A DNA stretch of 64,000 nucleotides from Paraburkholderia silvatlantica. Lineage in GTDB: Bacteria > Pseudomonadota > Gammaproteobacteria > Burkholderiales > Burkholderiaceae. Below, one piece after another: positions 53,301 through 62,680 of the stretch (position 1 is the stretch's first letter; each line of letters starts with the position of its first letter). The notes under the pieces are model-generated. The model saw only the letters and a program-made list of their open reading frames with translations. It was not told the origin of the DNA and made no database searches. The stretch is from positions 186,001 through 250,000 of the forward strand of contig NZ_QEOL01000003.1 in assembly GCF_003096715.1 (NCBI RefSeq), given 5' to 3'. The position numbers were made by a program, and so were the translations under genes.

Positions 53301-55163
53301 ATGGTGCCTGACGCCGCTTCCATTGCCGAAAGCCAGACCTCGCTCGACCGGACGTTCGATATCGTGCTGCGGCCGATATCGCATGCGGAATTGGGCGAAA
53401 TCCGCATCGACAAGGATCTTTTCGCAGTCGGGCGGACACAGCCGCCTTTTGCCGCGGCGCGGCCCGAGGTCGTGGTCGATGTCTCGCGCCGTCACGCGCG
53501 CATTTTCCGCGAGGGCGCAGCGGCGTATGTGGCCGACCTGGGCAGCAAGAACGGCACTGCGGTCAATGGTGTCGAAGTCACCCAGAAGCCCCACGTGCTC
53601 AACGACGGCGACGAACTCAGCTTTGCCGGCGCGCTCGCGTTTCGGGTGAGCTTCGCGCCGCGTACGGTGCGCGCGCCCGCGCGGGCGACCGTCGTGACGC
53701 TGACGCCCGAGCGCGCCGATCTCGGGTTGCAGCAGATCGTCGTCACGAGTTTTCCGTTTCTGGTCAGCAAGGCCGACGAGACGTTCTCGCAGTACCACGA
53801 CGCGTATCCGCATCAGGTGAACTATTTGTCGCGGCGTCACGCGCACATCTACGCCGAAGACGACGCGATGTACGTCGAGGACCTGGGCAGCACCAATGGC
53901 ACGTTCCTCGACGGACAGCGTCTGGATGATCACGCAGTCAAGCTCGAGGACGGCCAGCGGATCGCATTTGGCGGCGAGCACTTCGTCTACCGGGTCGGTC
54001 TCGAAAGCACGAGTGGAAGCGATGCCACCGTAACGGCGACGCGCGAGCGCCGCGCAGCGGTGCTCGCCGAAGACGCCGACCGCACGACCTTCATTGGCAG
54101 CGCGCACTCGTTTCTCGACATTTTCTGCACGCCTCCCACGCCCGCGCAGGACGACGAAATCAACCCCGATGCGCCGCAACCCGTGCCGGAACCGGGCCTC
54201 GACGCGCGCCGCCGGCGCGGCAGGATCGAGGTGTTCCTGGGCGAGCTGAGCGAAGCGCTGGGCGGCAGCGGGAAGATCAACATGGGCGCGTTCGCACGCT
54301 GGGGGGGCGGCGCGATTGCCGTGATCCTCGCGCTCGTCGCGCTGACGTATTTCCAGGGCGCGCCGCAGCGCGACATGCAGGCGTTGCTTACGAGCGGACA
54401 GTTCGAAAGCGCGGCCCGCATGGCCGATCAATATCTCACGCGCCACCCGAACGACAGCACGTGGCGCGCGATGGGGACGGAAGCGCTCATCAAGGCGAAC
54501 GTGCCCGACTGGGTTGCCGCGATCAACGCGCGCGCATTCGACCGTGCGCGTGCCATCGTGGAAGACATGCGTACGCTCGCGCGCCACAATCCGGACGCCG
54601 CACCGCTCGTGGAAGACATCGGCTGGATCGGGGCGCTGCATTCGTTCGTAGAGGGACGGGGCGGCCCGCAGGCACCGATTCGCATCTATCGCGACGAAGC
54701 GCCGATTCATGCGCTGACGAGCCGCTGGAACGACGACCCCGGCGAGCATCAACGCGCATTCGACCGGATCTCGGCCTATGTGCCGGCGTTTGCCGCCGTG
54801 TATGCGGATTCGCTGAGCCACTTGCGCAAGCTGCAGAGCGACGATTCGGTATACGTGGCCGCGCTCGATCGCATCCAGCAGGCAATCGACAGTGCACTTG
54901 CGAGCGACCGCTTCGACGCGCTCACGGCGATGCTGAGCGACTATGCGCAGCGCTATCCGCGCCTTGCCGGGCTCGATGCCGTGCGCGCCGACGTCGACCA
55001 GTATCAACAGATCGACAGCGAGGCGCACGCGGGCCATGTGCAGGCGGTGCGAGACCGCCTGGCCGCCGCTCACTTCGCCACGCCGCCGTTCGCGGCGCAT
55101 GCGGGCGCGCTCGAAAAGCTTGCGCTGGCGGGAGGGCATGGTGAATCCGCGCCAGTTCATTGA
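53301..55163 (+). CDS. Membrane protein with two FHA domains
   Basis: A 620-residue protein. Two forkhead-associated domains, which bind phosphothreonine, occupy residues about 25-115 (SRRHARIF, LGSKNGTAVNG) and about 145-240 (LSRRHAHIY, LGSTNGTFLDG), both with all recognition residues. After a linker comes one membrane helix (WGGGAIAVILALVALTYF, about 332-349), then a periplasmic helical part of about 270 residues (DRARAIVEDMRTLARHNPDA; DALTAMLSDYAQRYP). The FHA domains face the cytoplasm. The 3' end overlaps the HlyD gene by 26 bases. With a PP2C phosphatase in the same cluster, control by Ser/Thr phosphorylation is likely, although no kinase lies in the window. Confidence 0.88.
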   Translation: MVPDAASIAESQTSLDRTFDIVLRPISHAELGEIRIDKDLFAVGRTQPPFAAARPEVVVDVSRRHARIFREGAAAYVADLGSKNGTAVNGVEVTQKPHVLNDGDELSFAGALAFRVSFAPRTVRAPARATVVTLTPERADLGLQQIVVTSFPFLVSKADETFSQYHDAYPHQVNYLSRRHAHIYAEDDAMYVEDLGSTNGTFLDGQRLDDHAVKLEDGQRIAFGGEHFVYRVGLESTSGSDATVTATRERRAAVLAEDADRTTFIGSAHSFLDIFCTPPTPAQDDEINPDAPQPVPEPGLDARRRRGRIEVFLGELSEALGGSGKINMGAFARWGGGAIAVILALVALTYFQGAPQRDMQALLTSGQFESAARMADQYLTRHPNDSTWRAMGTEALIKANVPDWVAAINARAFDRARAIVEDMRTLARHNPDAAPLVEDIGWIGALHSFVEGRGGPQAPIRIYRDEAPIHALTSRWNDDPGEHQRAFDRISAYVPAFAAVYADSLSHLRKLQSDDSVYVAALDRIQQAIDSALASDRFDALTAMLSDYAQRYPRLAGLDAVRADVDQYQQIDSEAHAGHVQAVRDRLAAAHFATPPFAAHAGALEKLALAGGHGESAPVH

Positions 55164-56571
55164 GCGCCTGCGCAAGGCACCCGGCATGCTTGGGGGGCAT
55201 GCCGCGCCCGAGCCGCCGCGGCCGCTTGGCGAAGCGCTGGGCGACCACAGCGAGGAAGGCGTGGCGATCCTCACCGCGCGCCCGTGGCGCCTCATCGAAG
55301 CCACGATCATCACGATGGTCGCGCTCGTGGTGTGCGGCCTCCTGTGGTCGTTCGTCGGCCGCGCCGATGTCATCGTGAGCGCGCAGGGGGCGCTTGCCCC
55401 GGAATCCGAAGTGCGCCGCATTTACGCGCCGGTGGATGGGGAACTCGTGGATATCTATATCGCCGAAGGTCAGCCCGTGGAGAAGGACGACGTCGTAGGC
55501 CGCATCAACGCGCGCGGCGCGATCCAGGCGGCGACCAATGCACTCGACGCGCGCCTGAAGCTCGACGACGCCGAGCGCGACTGGAAGGAGTTCCCCGAGA
55601 AAAAGGCGCTCATGGAGCGCAAGGCCGAGGCGCTCAAGGCGCAGATGGACGTGGAGGCGCATCTGCACGAAACGCGCGTAGCAGAAGGCACCAGCAAGCT
55701 TCAGCAGGCCGAAAACGCCCAGCTCGACGAAGCGCGCGGCAATATCGACAACGCGCGCCACGTGCGCGATCTCGCGAAAGAAGATCAGGACAAGTACGAG
55801 CGCCTGTTCGCGCTGCCCGGCGGCGGCGGGGTGTCGCAAAGCCAGGTCGAGGAAAAGCGCAGCGCGTTCCTGCAGGCCGATAACAACTACCGGATCGCGC
55901 AGGCGCGGCTCAGCGAACTGCAGGCGCAAACGAGCCACGAGTTCGCCCAGGCGAAGGCGCAGCTCGAAGGCAGCGCCGGGCAGCTCACGTCGCTGCGCAT
56001 CGAATACGACGCGACGGAGCGCGAAATCGCCAATACCGAGGACAAGCTGCGCCTGCAGGTGCAAACTGCCCGGCTGGCCGCCGACGCGGCGGCGCGCATC
56101 CGCTTCGAGAACATCGACAAGGACAACTTCCTGCTCGTGCTCGCGCCGGTCTCGGGCGTGATTACGGACGTGACGACGACCCAGCCCGGCGACAAGATCC
56201 AGGCGAACACGCCGCTAGGGGGCATTGCGCCGGCCAACGCCCGCCCGGTCGTGAAGGTGGCGATCGCGGAGCAGGACCGCGCGTTCCTGCACGAAGGCTT
56301 GCCCGTCAAGCTGAAATTCAACGCGTTTCCGTACCAGCGCTATGGCGTGGTGGACGGCACGCTGGAATATATTTCGCCGACCACGAAGCCGCAGGCGCAG
56401 ACGAAGGAGCCGGTCTACGAGGGGCGCGTGCGTCTCGCGCGCGATCATTTTTCGATTGGGGGCGCGACGTATCCGCTGCGCTACGGCATGACGGCAACCG
56501 CCGAGATCGTGGTGCGCGAGCGGCGCCTGATCGATTTCGCGCTGGACCCTTTCCGGCAGATCGCTGGCTGA
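55138..56571 (+). CDS. HlyD-family adaptor of the peptide exporter
   Basis: A 477-residue membrane fusion protein with one N-terminal membrane helix (ATIITMVALVVCGLLWSFV, about 61-79), a lipoyl half-motif (VDGELVDIYIAEGQPVEKDDVV), a long coiled hairpin about 120-300, the second lipoyl half (VLAPVSGVITDVTTTQPGDKI) and a C-terminal beta-barrel. It connects the ABC transporter with the TolC channel. ATG at 55138 overlaps the FHA gene; this start gives a reasonable 60-residue cytoplasmic tail. Confidence 0.9.
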   Translation: MVNPRQFIERLRKAPGMLGGHAAPEPPRPLGEALGDHSEEGVAILTARPWRLIEATIITMVALVVCGLLWSFVGRADVIVSAQGALAPESEVRRIYAPVDGELVDIYIAEGQPVEKDDVVGRINARGAIQAATNALDARLKLDDAERDWKEFPEKKALMERKAEALKAQMDVEAHLHETRVAEGTSKLQQAENAQLDEARGNIDNARHVRDLAKEDQDKYERLFALPGGGGVSQSQVEEKRSAFLQADNNYRIAQARLSELQAQTSHEFAQAKAQLEGSAGQLTSLRIEYDATEREIANTEDKLRLQVQTARLAADAAARIRFENIDKDNFLLVLAPVSGVITDVTTTQPGDKIQANTPLGGIAPANARPVVKVAIAEQDRAFLHEGLPVKLKFNAFPYQRYGVVDGTLEYISPTTKPQAQTKEPVYEGRVRLARDHFSIGGATYPLRYGMTATAEIVVRERRLIDFALDPFRQIAG

Positions 56572-56619
56572 AGACGCTAACCAGTTCAGTATTCGGGAAT
56601 CAGAACTCAGGGGAACGCA

Positions 56620-57372
56620 ATGACGACAATCGTACGGATCGACGATGAAGCGATCGGCACGGATGATTTCATCCGCGTGCTGAAACTCACGGGGCAGTTC
56701 GAAAGCCTGGTCGAACAGCAGGTGCGCGACCGGCTGACAGTCATCGCCGCGAAGAAAATGGGCGTGAAGGTGGAGCCCGACGAGATCCAGCAACGGGCCG
56801 ACCAGTTTCGCCGCGTGCGTGGGCTGCACCGCGCGGTGGACATGAATCGCTACCTGGACGTGTTCGGTATCAGCCTCGATGAATTCGAGCGCTTCATTAC
56901 CGACACGCTCTATCAGGAGAAGACCTTCAACCTGATCTGCAACGACGAGGCGGTCGAAAGCTATTTCAAGCTCAATTCGCCGAAATTCGACAGCATCGAA
57001 GTGAGCCATATCGTGGTGGATTCGGAAGGCAAGGCGCGCGAGGTCATGTCGATTCTGGAGGACGAGCCGCAGGCGTTCGGCGAAATGGCGCGCGAGCACT
57101 CGATCGCGGACACGAGCGAGCGCGGCGGGGTGATCGGCAAGGTGCTGCGCGGGTCGTTGAAGACCGACATCGAGGCGAAGGTGTTCAATGCGCAGGTCGG
57201 CGACCTGCTCGGTCCGTTTCCCGCGCCGGACGGTTCGTTCTTCGAAATCTTCTGCGTGACGGCAAAGCATCCGGCGTCGCTCGAAGCAGACGTGTCTTCC
57301 GAAGTGCGGCGGCTATTGCGCGAAGAGTGGCTCGCGGAGCGCGCGCAAGAACATATCATCGACGCGCACTGA
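56620..57372 (+). CDS. Parvulin-type peptidyl-prolyl isomerase (cytoplasmic)
   Basis: A 250-residue protein with an N-terminal helical SurA-like domain (residues 1-110) and a parvulin PPIase domain (about 125-225; VSHIVVDSEGKAREVMS, then FGEMAREHSIADTSERGGVIGKVLRG). There is no signal peptide, so it acts in the cytoplasm, before or during export. It lies between the HlyD and ABC genes. Similar PpiC-like proteins accompany some peptide exporters with cyclic-nucleotide-binding domains in cyanobacteria and elsewhere. It may keep the peptide in an exportable form. Confidence 0.9.
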   Translation: MTTIVRIDDEAIGTDDFIRVLKLTGQFESLVEQQVRDRLTVIAAKKMGVKVEPDEIQQRADQFRRVRGLHRAVDMNRYLDVFGISLDEFERFITDTLYQEKTFNLICNDEAVESYFKLNSPKFDSIEVSHIVVDSEGKAREVMSILEDEPQAFGEMAREHSIADTSERGGVIGKVLRGSLKTDIEAKVFNAQVGDLLGPFPAPDGSFFEIFCVTAKHPASLEADVSSEVRRLLREEWLAERAQEHIIDAH

Positions 57373-57390
57373 GCGCGCAGAGCCACGCAG

Positions 57391-60300
57391 ATGGACACCC
57401 AGGCGCCCGCACCGGCTAGCGTGCCGTCGCTAGCGGATTTTCTCGCATCGGTCGAACCGCTCTCGCTCTTTTCGCGCGAAGAACTCGACCGTCTGACCGC
57501 TCAGGTGCAAACGCACAGCTACGCATTCGGCGACACGCTTTGCAAGCGCGGCGAGCCCGCAGCCGGACTCTATGTGATCCGCTCGGGCTCCGTGCGGCTC
57601 ATCGCCGAAGAACGCGGCAAGGAAATGAGCCTCGGCGTGCGCAAGGAACGCGAAGTGTTCGGCGAAATCGCCATGCTGCGCGATTACTGGCACGAGGTGT
57701 CGGTGCGCGCTTCCGCGAAGACGGAGGTGCTTTGCATCCCGCGCGCGGCGCTCGAACCGCTGCTGGCCGCGAATCCGGCCGCGCAGTCGTTCGTGACGAG
57801 CTATGTGGCGATCAGCTCCGCAGGCGGCTTCGTCACACGGCTTTTCGACCTGCGCGGCAAGCTTTCCCGCGCCGAACTCGAAGAGTATGTGTCGAGCGTG
57901 GGCGTCAAGCGCGTGGGCGCGGGCAAGGAGATCATCCATCAAGGCGCCGGTGGCGATACGCGCCTGTATGTCGTGCGTCAGGGCGAGGTCAGTATTGCGC
58001 GCGAGGAGGACGGCAGCGTCTATCGGATCGCGAAACTCGGCGCGGGGGAGATCTTCGGCGAACGCGCGTGCCTGCTTCGGCAGGATCAGCCCGCGACCGT
58101 CACGGCGCTCACCGATGTACGGCTGCTCGTGATTCCCGAGAAGACCGTGCATTTCATGCTGGAGCGCAACCCGAAGCTGCGCGAGGTGCTGGAAGAGCGC
58201 GTGCGCTTCAACGAGCGCGAATTGCAGCGGCAGAAGAAGCTCGCCGAGCGCCGCAGCCGGCCCGTTGCCGTGGACAGCGGGGCGGACGCGGCCTTCAGCG
58301 AACGCGTGATCAAACGCTTCGTGCTGGTCGAGCAGGCCGAGGAGATGGATTGCGGCGCGGCATGCCTCGCCATGATCTGCCGGCATTACGGCATTCCCAT
58401 GACGCTCGGCAAGCTGCGCGACCTCGCGAACGTGACGACGCAGGGCGCGACGCTGGACAGTCTCGCGCGCACCGGCGAGGCGCTCGGCTTCACCACGCGC
58501 GGCGTGCAGTGCACGTACGAAGCCCTGCAAGGTTTCGAGCTGCCCTTCATCGCGCATTGGGAGGGCTACCACTATATCGTCGTGTACGGCGTGTCGAAGC
58601 AATGGGTGAGGGTGGCCGACCCGGCGCTCGGCTTTCGCAAGCTGAGCGTCGAAGCGTTCGAGCGCGGCTGGAGCGGCACGTGCCTGCTGTTTACCGCGGG
58701 CGAAACCACCGGCGCGCAGGCGGCGACGCGCTCGCCGTGGGTGCGCTTCATCGGATATCTGTTGCCTTACCGGAAAATACTCGCCTACCTGTTTCTCGCG
58801 ACCTTCGTGATCCAGTTGCTGGGCGTGGTGCCGCCGCTCATCATCCAGAACATTCTCGACAGCGTGATCGTTCACCAGAACGTGAGCCTGCTGCATCTCC
58901 TGATCGTGGGGCTCATTATTTCGCACGTGTTTACGCAGCTCATGACGACGATACGCGCGCATCTGGCAAATTTCATGGTGCGCAGTCTCGACTTCGCGAT
59001 GATGTCGCAGTTCTTCAAGCACACCATGTCGCTGCCGTTCTCGTTTTTCGCGCGGCGTAAAACCGGCGATATCTTCGCGCGCTTTCAGGAAAACCAGACG
59101 ATACGCGCATTTCTGACCGAATCGACCGTGACCACGGCGCTCAACCTGCTGATGATCTTCATCTACTTCACGATCATGTTCCTCTACAACGTGAAGCTGA
59201 CGCTGCTGCTGATCGCGTTCGTGATTCCTGTCATGGCGCTCACCGCGCTTGCCACGCCGCGCATCAAGCGCTACGCGCGCGAGGTCTTTGCCGTGTCCAC
59301 CGACGCGCGCTCGATGTTGATGGAGACGCTTGGCGGCGTCGAAACCGTGAAGGGCATGGGGATAGAAAGAGCGGTGCGCCTGAAGTGGGAGCGCAAGTAC
59401 GCGAAGTCGCTCGAAGTACAGTATCGCGCGCAGGCGTTCAATATACTCGTCGGTCTCGGCAGCCAGCTGCTCAACGCGGCGACCACGATCGTGATTCTGT
59501 GGGCGGGCGCCACGCTCGTGCTCGATCAGGAGTTGAGCATCGGCCAGCTCATTGCGTTCAACGCGTTCATGGGCAGCGTGCTCGCGCCTCTCATGGGTCT
59601 CGTCGGGCTCTGGAGCCTCATGAACGACGCGGCGGTCGCAATGGAGCGGCTAGGCGACGTGCTCGACATCGAGCCCGAGCAGAAGCCCGCCGACCTCGGT
59701 TCGCGCGTGCTGCTTCCCGACCTGCAGGGCGACATTGAATTCGAAGGCGTGTATTTCCGCTATGGCGGCAGCGAAACGCCATACGTGCTGGAAAACATCA
59801 GCTTTTCGGTGGGGCGCGGCCAGATGGTGGCGATCGTGGGGCGCAGCGGCTCCGGCAAGACGACGCTCGCGAAGCTGCTGGTGGGCTTCTACGCGCCGAC
59901 CGAAGGCAAGATCAACGTGGACGGCTACGACATGGGCGCGATCGACCACGCTTACTTTCGCGCCCAGGTGGGCTACGTGATGCAGACGAACCTCGTGTTC
60001 TCCGGCACGATCGCCGAGAACATCGCGTGCGGCGATGCAACGCCGGACTGGCGGCGTATGGAGGAAGTGGCGCGCATGGCCGATGCGCACGCGTTCATCA
60101 GCAAATTGCCGCTCGGCTACGAGCAGGTGGTGGGCGAGCGCGGCATGGGCCTTTCGGGCGGGCAGATCCAGCGCCTTTGCATTGCGCGTGCGCTCTATCA
60201 CGATCCGCGCCTGCTCGTGTTCGACGAAGCCACCTCGTCGCTCGACACGCAGTCGGAAAGCAACATCCTCTCGAACATGCACGACATACTGCAGGGCCGA

Positions 60301-60462
60301 ACTGCGCTCATCATCGCGCACCGGCTGAGCACCATCATGCGGGCGGACAAGATCCTTGTGCTCTACGAAGGGGCGATCGTCGAGCAGGGGCGGCACGAAG
60401 AACTCGTCGAGCGCAAGGGTATGTATTACCAGCTCGTTCAAAAGCAGCTGGGGGCGTCATGA
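57391..60462 (+). CDS. Peptidase-containing ABC transporter with two cNMP-binding domains
   Basis: A 1023-residue inner membrane exporter. Domains in order: cyclic-nucleotide-binding 1 (about 25-140), cyclic-nucleotide-binding 2 (about 155-275), C39 leader peptidase (about 310-440), six membrane helices (about 450-750) and ATPase (about 785-1020). The peptidase is intact: Gln then Cys 321 in VEQAEEMDCGAACLAMICRHY, His 394 in YHYIVVYG, Asp 410 in VADPALG. The ATPase has GRSGSGKTT, LSGGQIQRLC and LVFDEATSSLD. The C39 domain would cleave the double-glycine leaders of the two peptides during export. The cNMP domains suggest control by a cyclic nucleotide. It starts 18 bases after the PPIase and overlaps the activator gene (ATGA). 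Confidence 0.95.
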   Translation: MDTQAPAPASVPSLADFLASVEPLSLFSREELDRLTAQVQTHSYAFGDTLCKRGEPAAGLYVIRSGSVRLIAEERGKEMSLGVRKEREVFGEIAMLRDYWHEVSVRASAKTEVLCIPRAALEPLLAANPAAQSFVTSYVAISSAGGFVTRLFDLRGKLSRAELEEYVSSVGVKRVGAGKEIIHQGAGGDTRLYVVRQGEVSIAREEDGSVYRIAKLGAGEIFGERACLLRQDQPATVTALTDVRLLVIPEKTVHFMLERNPKLREVLEERVRFNERELQRQKKLAERRSRPVAVDSGADAAFSERVIKRFVLVEQAEEMDCGAACLAMICRHYGIPMTLGKLRDLANVTTQGATLDSLARTGEALGFTTRGVQCTYEALQGFELPFIAHWEGYHYIVVYGVSKQWVRVADPALGFRKLSVEAFERGWSGTCLLFTAGETTGAQAATRSPWVRFIGYLLPYRKILAYLFLATFVIQLLGVVPPLIIQNILDSVIVHQNVSLLHLLIVGLIISHVFTQLMTTIRAHLANFMVRSLDFAMMSQFFKHTMSLPFSFFARRKTGDIFARFQENQTIRAFLTESTVTTALNLLMIFIYFTIMFLYNVKLTLLLIAFVIPVMALTALATPRIKRYAREVFAVSTDARSMLMETLGGVETVKGMGIERAVRLKWERKYAKSLEVQYRAQAFNILVGLGSQLLNAATTIVILWAGATLVLDQELSIGQLIAFNAFMGSVLAPLMGLVGLWSLMNDAAVAMERLGDVLDIEPEQKPADLGSRVLLPDLQGDIEFEGVYFRYGGSETPYVLENISFSVGRGQMVAIVGRSGSGKTTLAKLLVGFYAPTEGKINVDGYDMGAIDHAYFRAQVGYVMQTNLVFSGTIAENIACGDATPDWRRMEEVARMADAHAFISKLPLGYEQVVGERGMGLSGGQIQRLCIARALYHDPRLLVFDEATSSLDTQSESNILSNMHDILQGRTALIIAHRLSTIMRADKILVLYEGAIVEQGRHEELVERKGMYYQLVQKQLGAS

Positions 60463-61778
60463 AACTCTTCGACCCGCACGGATTCGGCAGCTCGGTTGTG
60501 TCATATGCGGGGCTGCTCGAAAAGATCGAGATCCTGCGCTCCACGCTGCGCTGGGCGCCGCGGCTCGAGCGCACCGACATCGAAAAGCTCTTGAGCCAGT
60601 CTAACGCGCTGCGCGACGAAGTCATGCAACTCTCGCGCAAGGAGCGCTTCGTCGAGGCGGCGGCCGAGGCGCCTGAAGCGCTCGATGCATTGGCACGGCC
60701 GGACGCGCTCACGCCCAGCGCACACCGGCGGCGCGAGGCGTTGATGGAGCGCAGTTTCATATTCGAGGGCATATTCGGCGACAACCCGAAGCTGCTCGCC
60801 GCGCTGGAGATCGCGGAGAAGGCGGCGCCGACCGACTTGCCTGTGCTGATCGACGGCGAAAGCGGTACGGGCAAGGAGTTGATGGCGAAGGTGATCCACG
60901 CCAATGGCGCACGCGCCGACCGGCCATACATCTCGGTGAACTGTGGCGCGATCCCCGAGAACCTGCTCGAATCGGAGCTGTTTGGGCATCGCAGAGGGGC
61001 GTTCACAGGGGCGTCGAGCGATCGCAAAGGGAAGTTCGAAAGCGCGCATACAGGGACGATCTTTCTGGACGAGATCGGCGAGTTGCCCCTTCAGGGGCAG
61101 GTGAAGCTGCTGCGTGTGCTCGAATCGCACGAGATTCAGCGCGTGGGCTCCGATGAACCGATTGGGGTCGACACGCGCATTGTTGCCGCGACGAATCGAA
61201 ACCTGCGCGAACTTGCGGCGCAAGGACAATTTCGCGAGGATCTCTTTTATCGGCTGAGCGTGATTCATGTCACGCTGCCTGCGCTGCGTGAGCGCAACGA
61301 TGAAATTCCGCTGCTCATTGCCTATTTCGGCGATGAGGCTGCCGGGCAGCTTAAACGCCGGCCTGTGAAGCTCACGCCCAAGCTGCGTGATTTCCTGCTG
61401 ACATATGCTTATCCGGGGAATATTCGCGAGCTGCGCAATCTGGTTTATCGGATTTCGTGCCTTGCGGGTGAGACGGCCGATATCGAGCATCTGCCCGATG
61501 ATATTCGGCCTAAGCCTGCTGCGCTGGCTTTACGGGTGGTGGAGGCTGAGGCGGCCGGCGTGCCGCTGTCGCTGAGCGATGCCAAGCGCGCGGCGAGCGA
61601 TGAGGCCGAGCGGGCGTTTCTCGAGCGCGGGTTGCAGGAAACGGGGGGGACAGTGGCGGAGCTTGCGAGGCGGTGCGATATGAATCGGTCGCATTTGCAG
61701 ATGCTGCTCAAGAAGCATGGGATTCACTCGAAGGATTTTCGGCATGCCGAGAAGGCGAGTCATGCGAAGGAGTCTTGA
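60459..61778 (+). CDS. Sigma-54-dependent transcriptional activator, no receiver domain
   Basis: A 439-residue enhancer-binding protein. Residues 1-95 form a helical N-terminal domain of unknown type with no phosphoacceptor. The AAA+ domain (about 105-345) has Walker A GESGTGKE (about 134), the sigma-54-contacting GAFTGA (about 180) and Walker B GTIFLDEIGEL. The C-terminal HTH is GGTVAELARRCDMNRSHLQMLL. It lies last in the exporter operon. Because -24/-12 elements precede both peptide genes and the LRAT gene, it is the likely activator of all three. The N-terminal domain probably senses a protein or ligand rather than a phosphorelay. Confidence 0.92.
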   Translation: MKLFDPHGFGSSVVSYAGLLEKIEILRSTLRWAPRLERTDIEKLLSQSNALRDEVMQLSRKERFVEAAAEAPEALDALARPDALTPSAHRRREALMERSFIFEGIFGDNPKLLAALEIAEKAAPTDLPVLIDGESGTGKELMAKVIHANGARADRPYISVNCGAIPENLLESELFGHRRGAFTGASSDRKGKFESAHTGTIFLDEIGELPLQGQVKLLRVLESHEIQRVGSDEPIGVDTRIVAATNRNLRELAAQGQFREDLFYRLSVIHVTLPALRERNDEIPLLIAYFGDEAAGQLKRRPVKLTPKLRDFLLTYAYPGNIRELRNLVYRISCLAGETADIEHLPDDIRPKPAALALRVVEAEAAGVPLSLSDAKRAASDEAERAFLERGLQETGGTVAELARRCDMNRSHLQMLLKKHGIHSKDFRHAEKASHAKES

Positions 61779-61833
61779 AGACTTGGTCTTTGGTTGGGTG
61801 TTTTTTTGCGGTTCCTCCGCGGTTTGGGTTTTT

Positions 61834-61863
61834 CTTGAATTCGCGTCCCGACGCGAATTCAAG
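61834..61863. terminator. Long perfect hairpin between convergent genes
   Basis: A 14-base perfect stem (CTTGAATTCGCGTC / GACGCGAATTCAAG) with a 2-base CC loop, set in a G/T-rich then A-rich stretch. It lies between the activator gene (+) and the PP2C gene (-), 56 bases after the first and 30 bases from the second. Probably a bidirectional stop; the T runs are offset, so the type is uncertain. Confidence 0.6.
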
Positions 61864-61892
61864 GAAAGGCCAAAAGCACAAAAAAACAAACC

Positions 61893-62663
61893 CTACCGCC
61901 CGACAGCAGGATTAACAAGCGTCCGATCCGACGCCCCGGGATCATCCACCCTCACGACCACAGCAGTGATGTTATCGCGCCCCCCCGCCTGCAAGGCCAT
62001 CTCAACGAGCAAATCAGTTGCATGCAGGCAATCCCCACCCTCGAGCGCACGCGCTATCTCAGGCGCCTGCACTTCATTGCTCAGGCCGTCGCTGCACAGC
62101 AAAAAGAGGTCTCCGTCGCGCACGACGATGCGGCCTTCGTCGAGATCGAGCCAGTCCGCCGCACCGACGGCCCGTGTTATCAAATGCTGCGATGGATGGT
62201 GGCGCGCCGCTTCGGCGCTCAAGTGCCCCTGCGCCTGCAGCTCCGCAACGTAGCTATGGTCCGTCGTGAGCGGCTCGAGCTGCGCATCGCGATACAGATA
62301 GATGCGGCTGTCGCCCGCCCATAACCAGCCAAATTCGCGCCCCTTCGCCATCAGCACGGCAACGGTGCTGCCTATCATGCGAACCCCGCGCCGCGCCGCT
62401 TCTTCGCGCAACTGGTGATTCACCGTCTGCAGCGTGGCGCGCGCGGTGGCCGTAAAGCTGGTGAGCGTGTTGGGCACGGCAAAGCCCCCGAGCGCGCGCA
62501 CGATCATGCCACTGGCGAGATCGCCCGCCGTGTGCCCGCCCATGCCGTCGGCCACTGCCCACAAGCCCTTCTGGGGCAGATCGAGACACGCATCTTCGTT
62601 GAGCGCCCGCACACGGCCTACGTCCGTACGCGATGCCGAGCTCCATAACATTCCGCCTGTCAC
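61893..62663 (-). CDS. PP2C-family Ser/Thr protein phosphatase
   Basis: A 256-residue metal-dependent phosphatase of the PppA/Stp type. Metal- and phosphate-binding motifs are complete: VRALNEDA, VADGMGGHTAGD, GSTVAVLMA, LLCSDGLSNEV and GGRDNITAVVVRV. It begins (GTG at 62663, or ATG at 62651) 17 bases after the precursor peptide 2 stop on the same strand, so both are probably expressed from the sigma-54 promoter at 63029-63044. It would reverse phosphorylation sensed by the FHA protein, much as PppA acts against Fha in type VI secretion. Confidence 0.92.
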   Translation of the reverse strand: MTGGMLWSSASRTDVGRVRALNEDACLDLPQKGLWAVADGMGGHTAGDLASGMIVRALGGFAVPNTLTSFTATARATLQTVNHQLREEAARRGVRMIGSTVAVLMAKGREFGWLWAGDSRIYLYRDAQLEPLTTDHSYVAELQAQGHLSAEAARHHPSQHLITRAVGAADWLDLDEGRIVVRDGDLFLLCSDGLSNEVQAPEIARALEGGDCLHATDLLVEMALQAGGRDNITAVVVRVDDPGASDRTLVNPAVGR

Positions 62664-62680
62664 GGTCGAGCCCCCATAGG

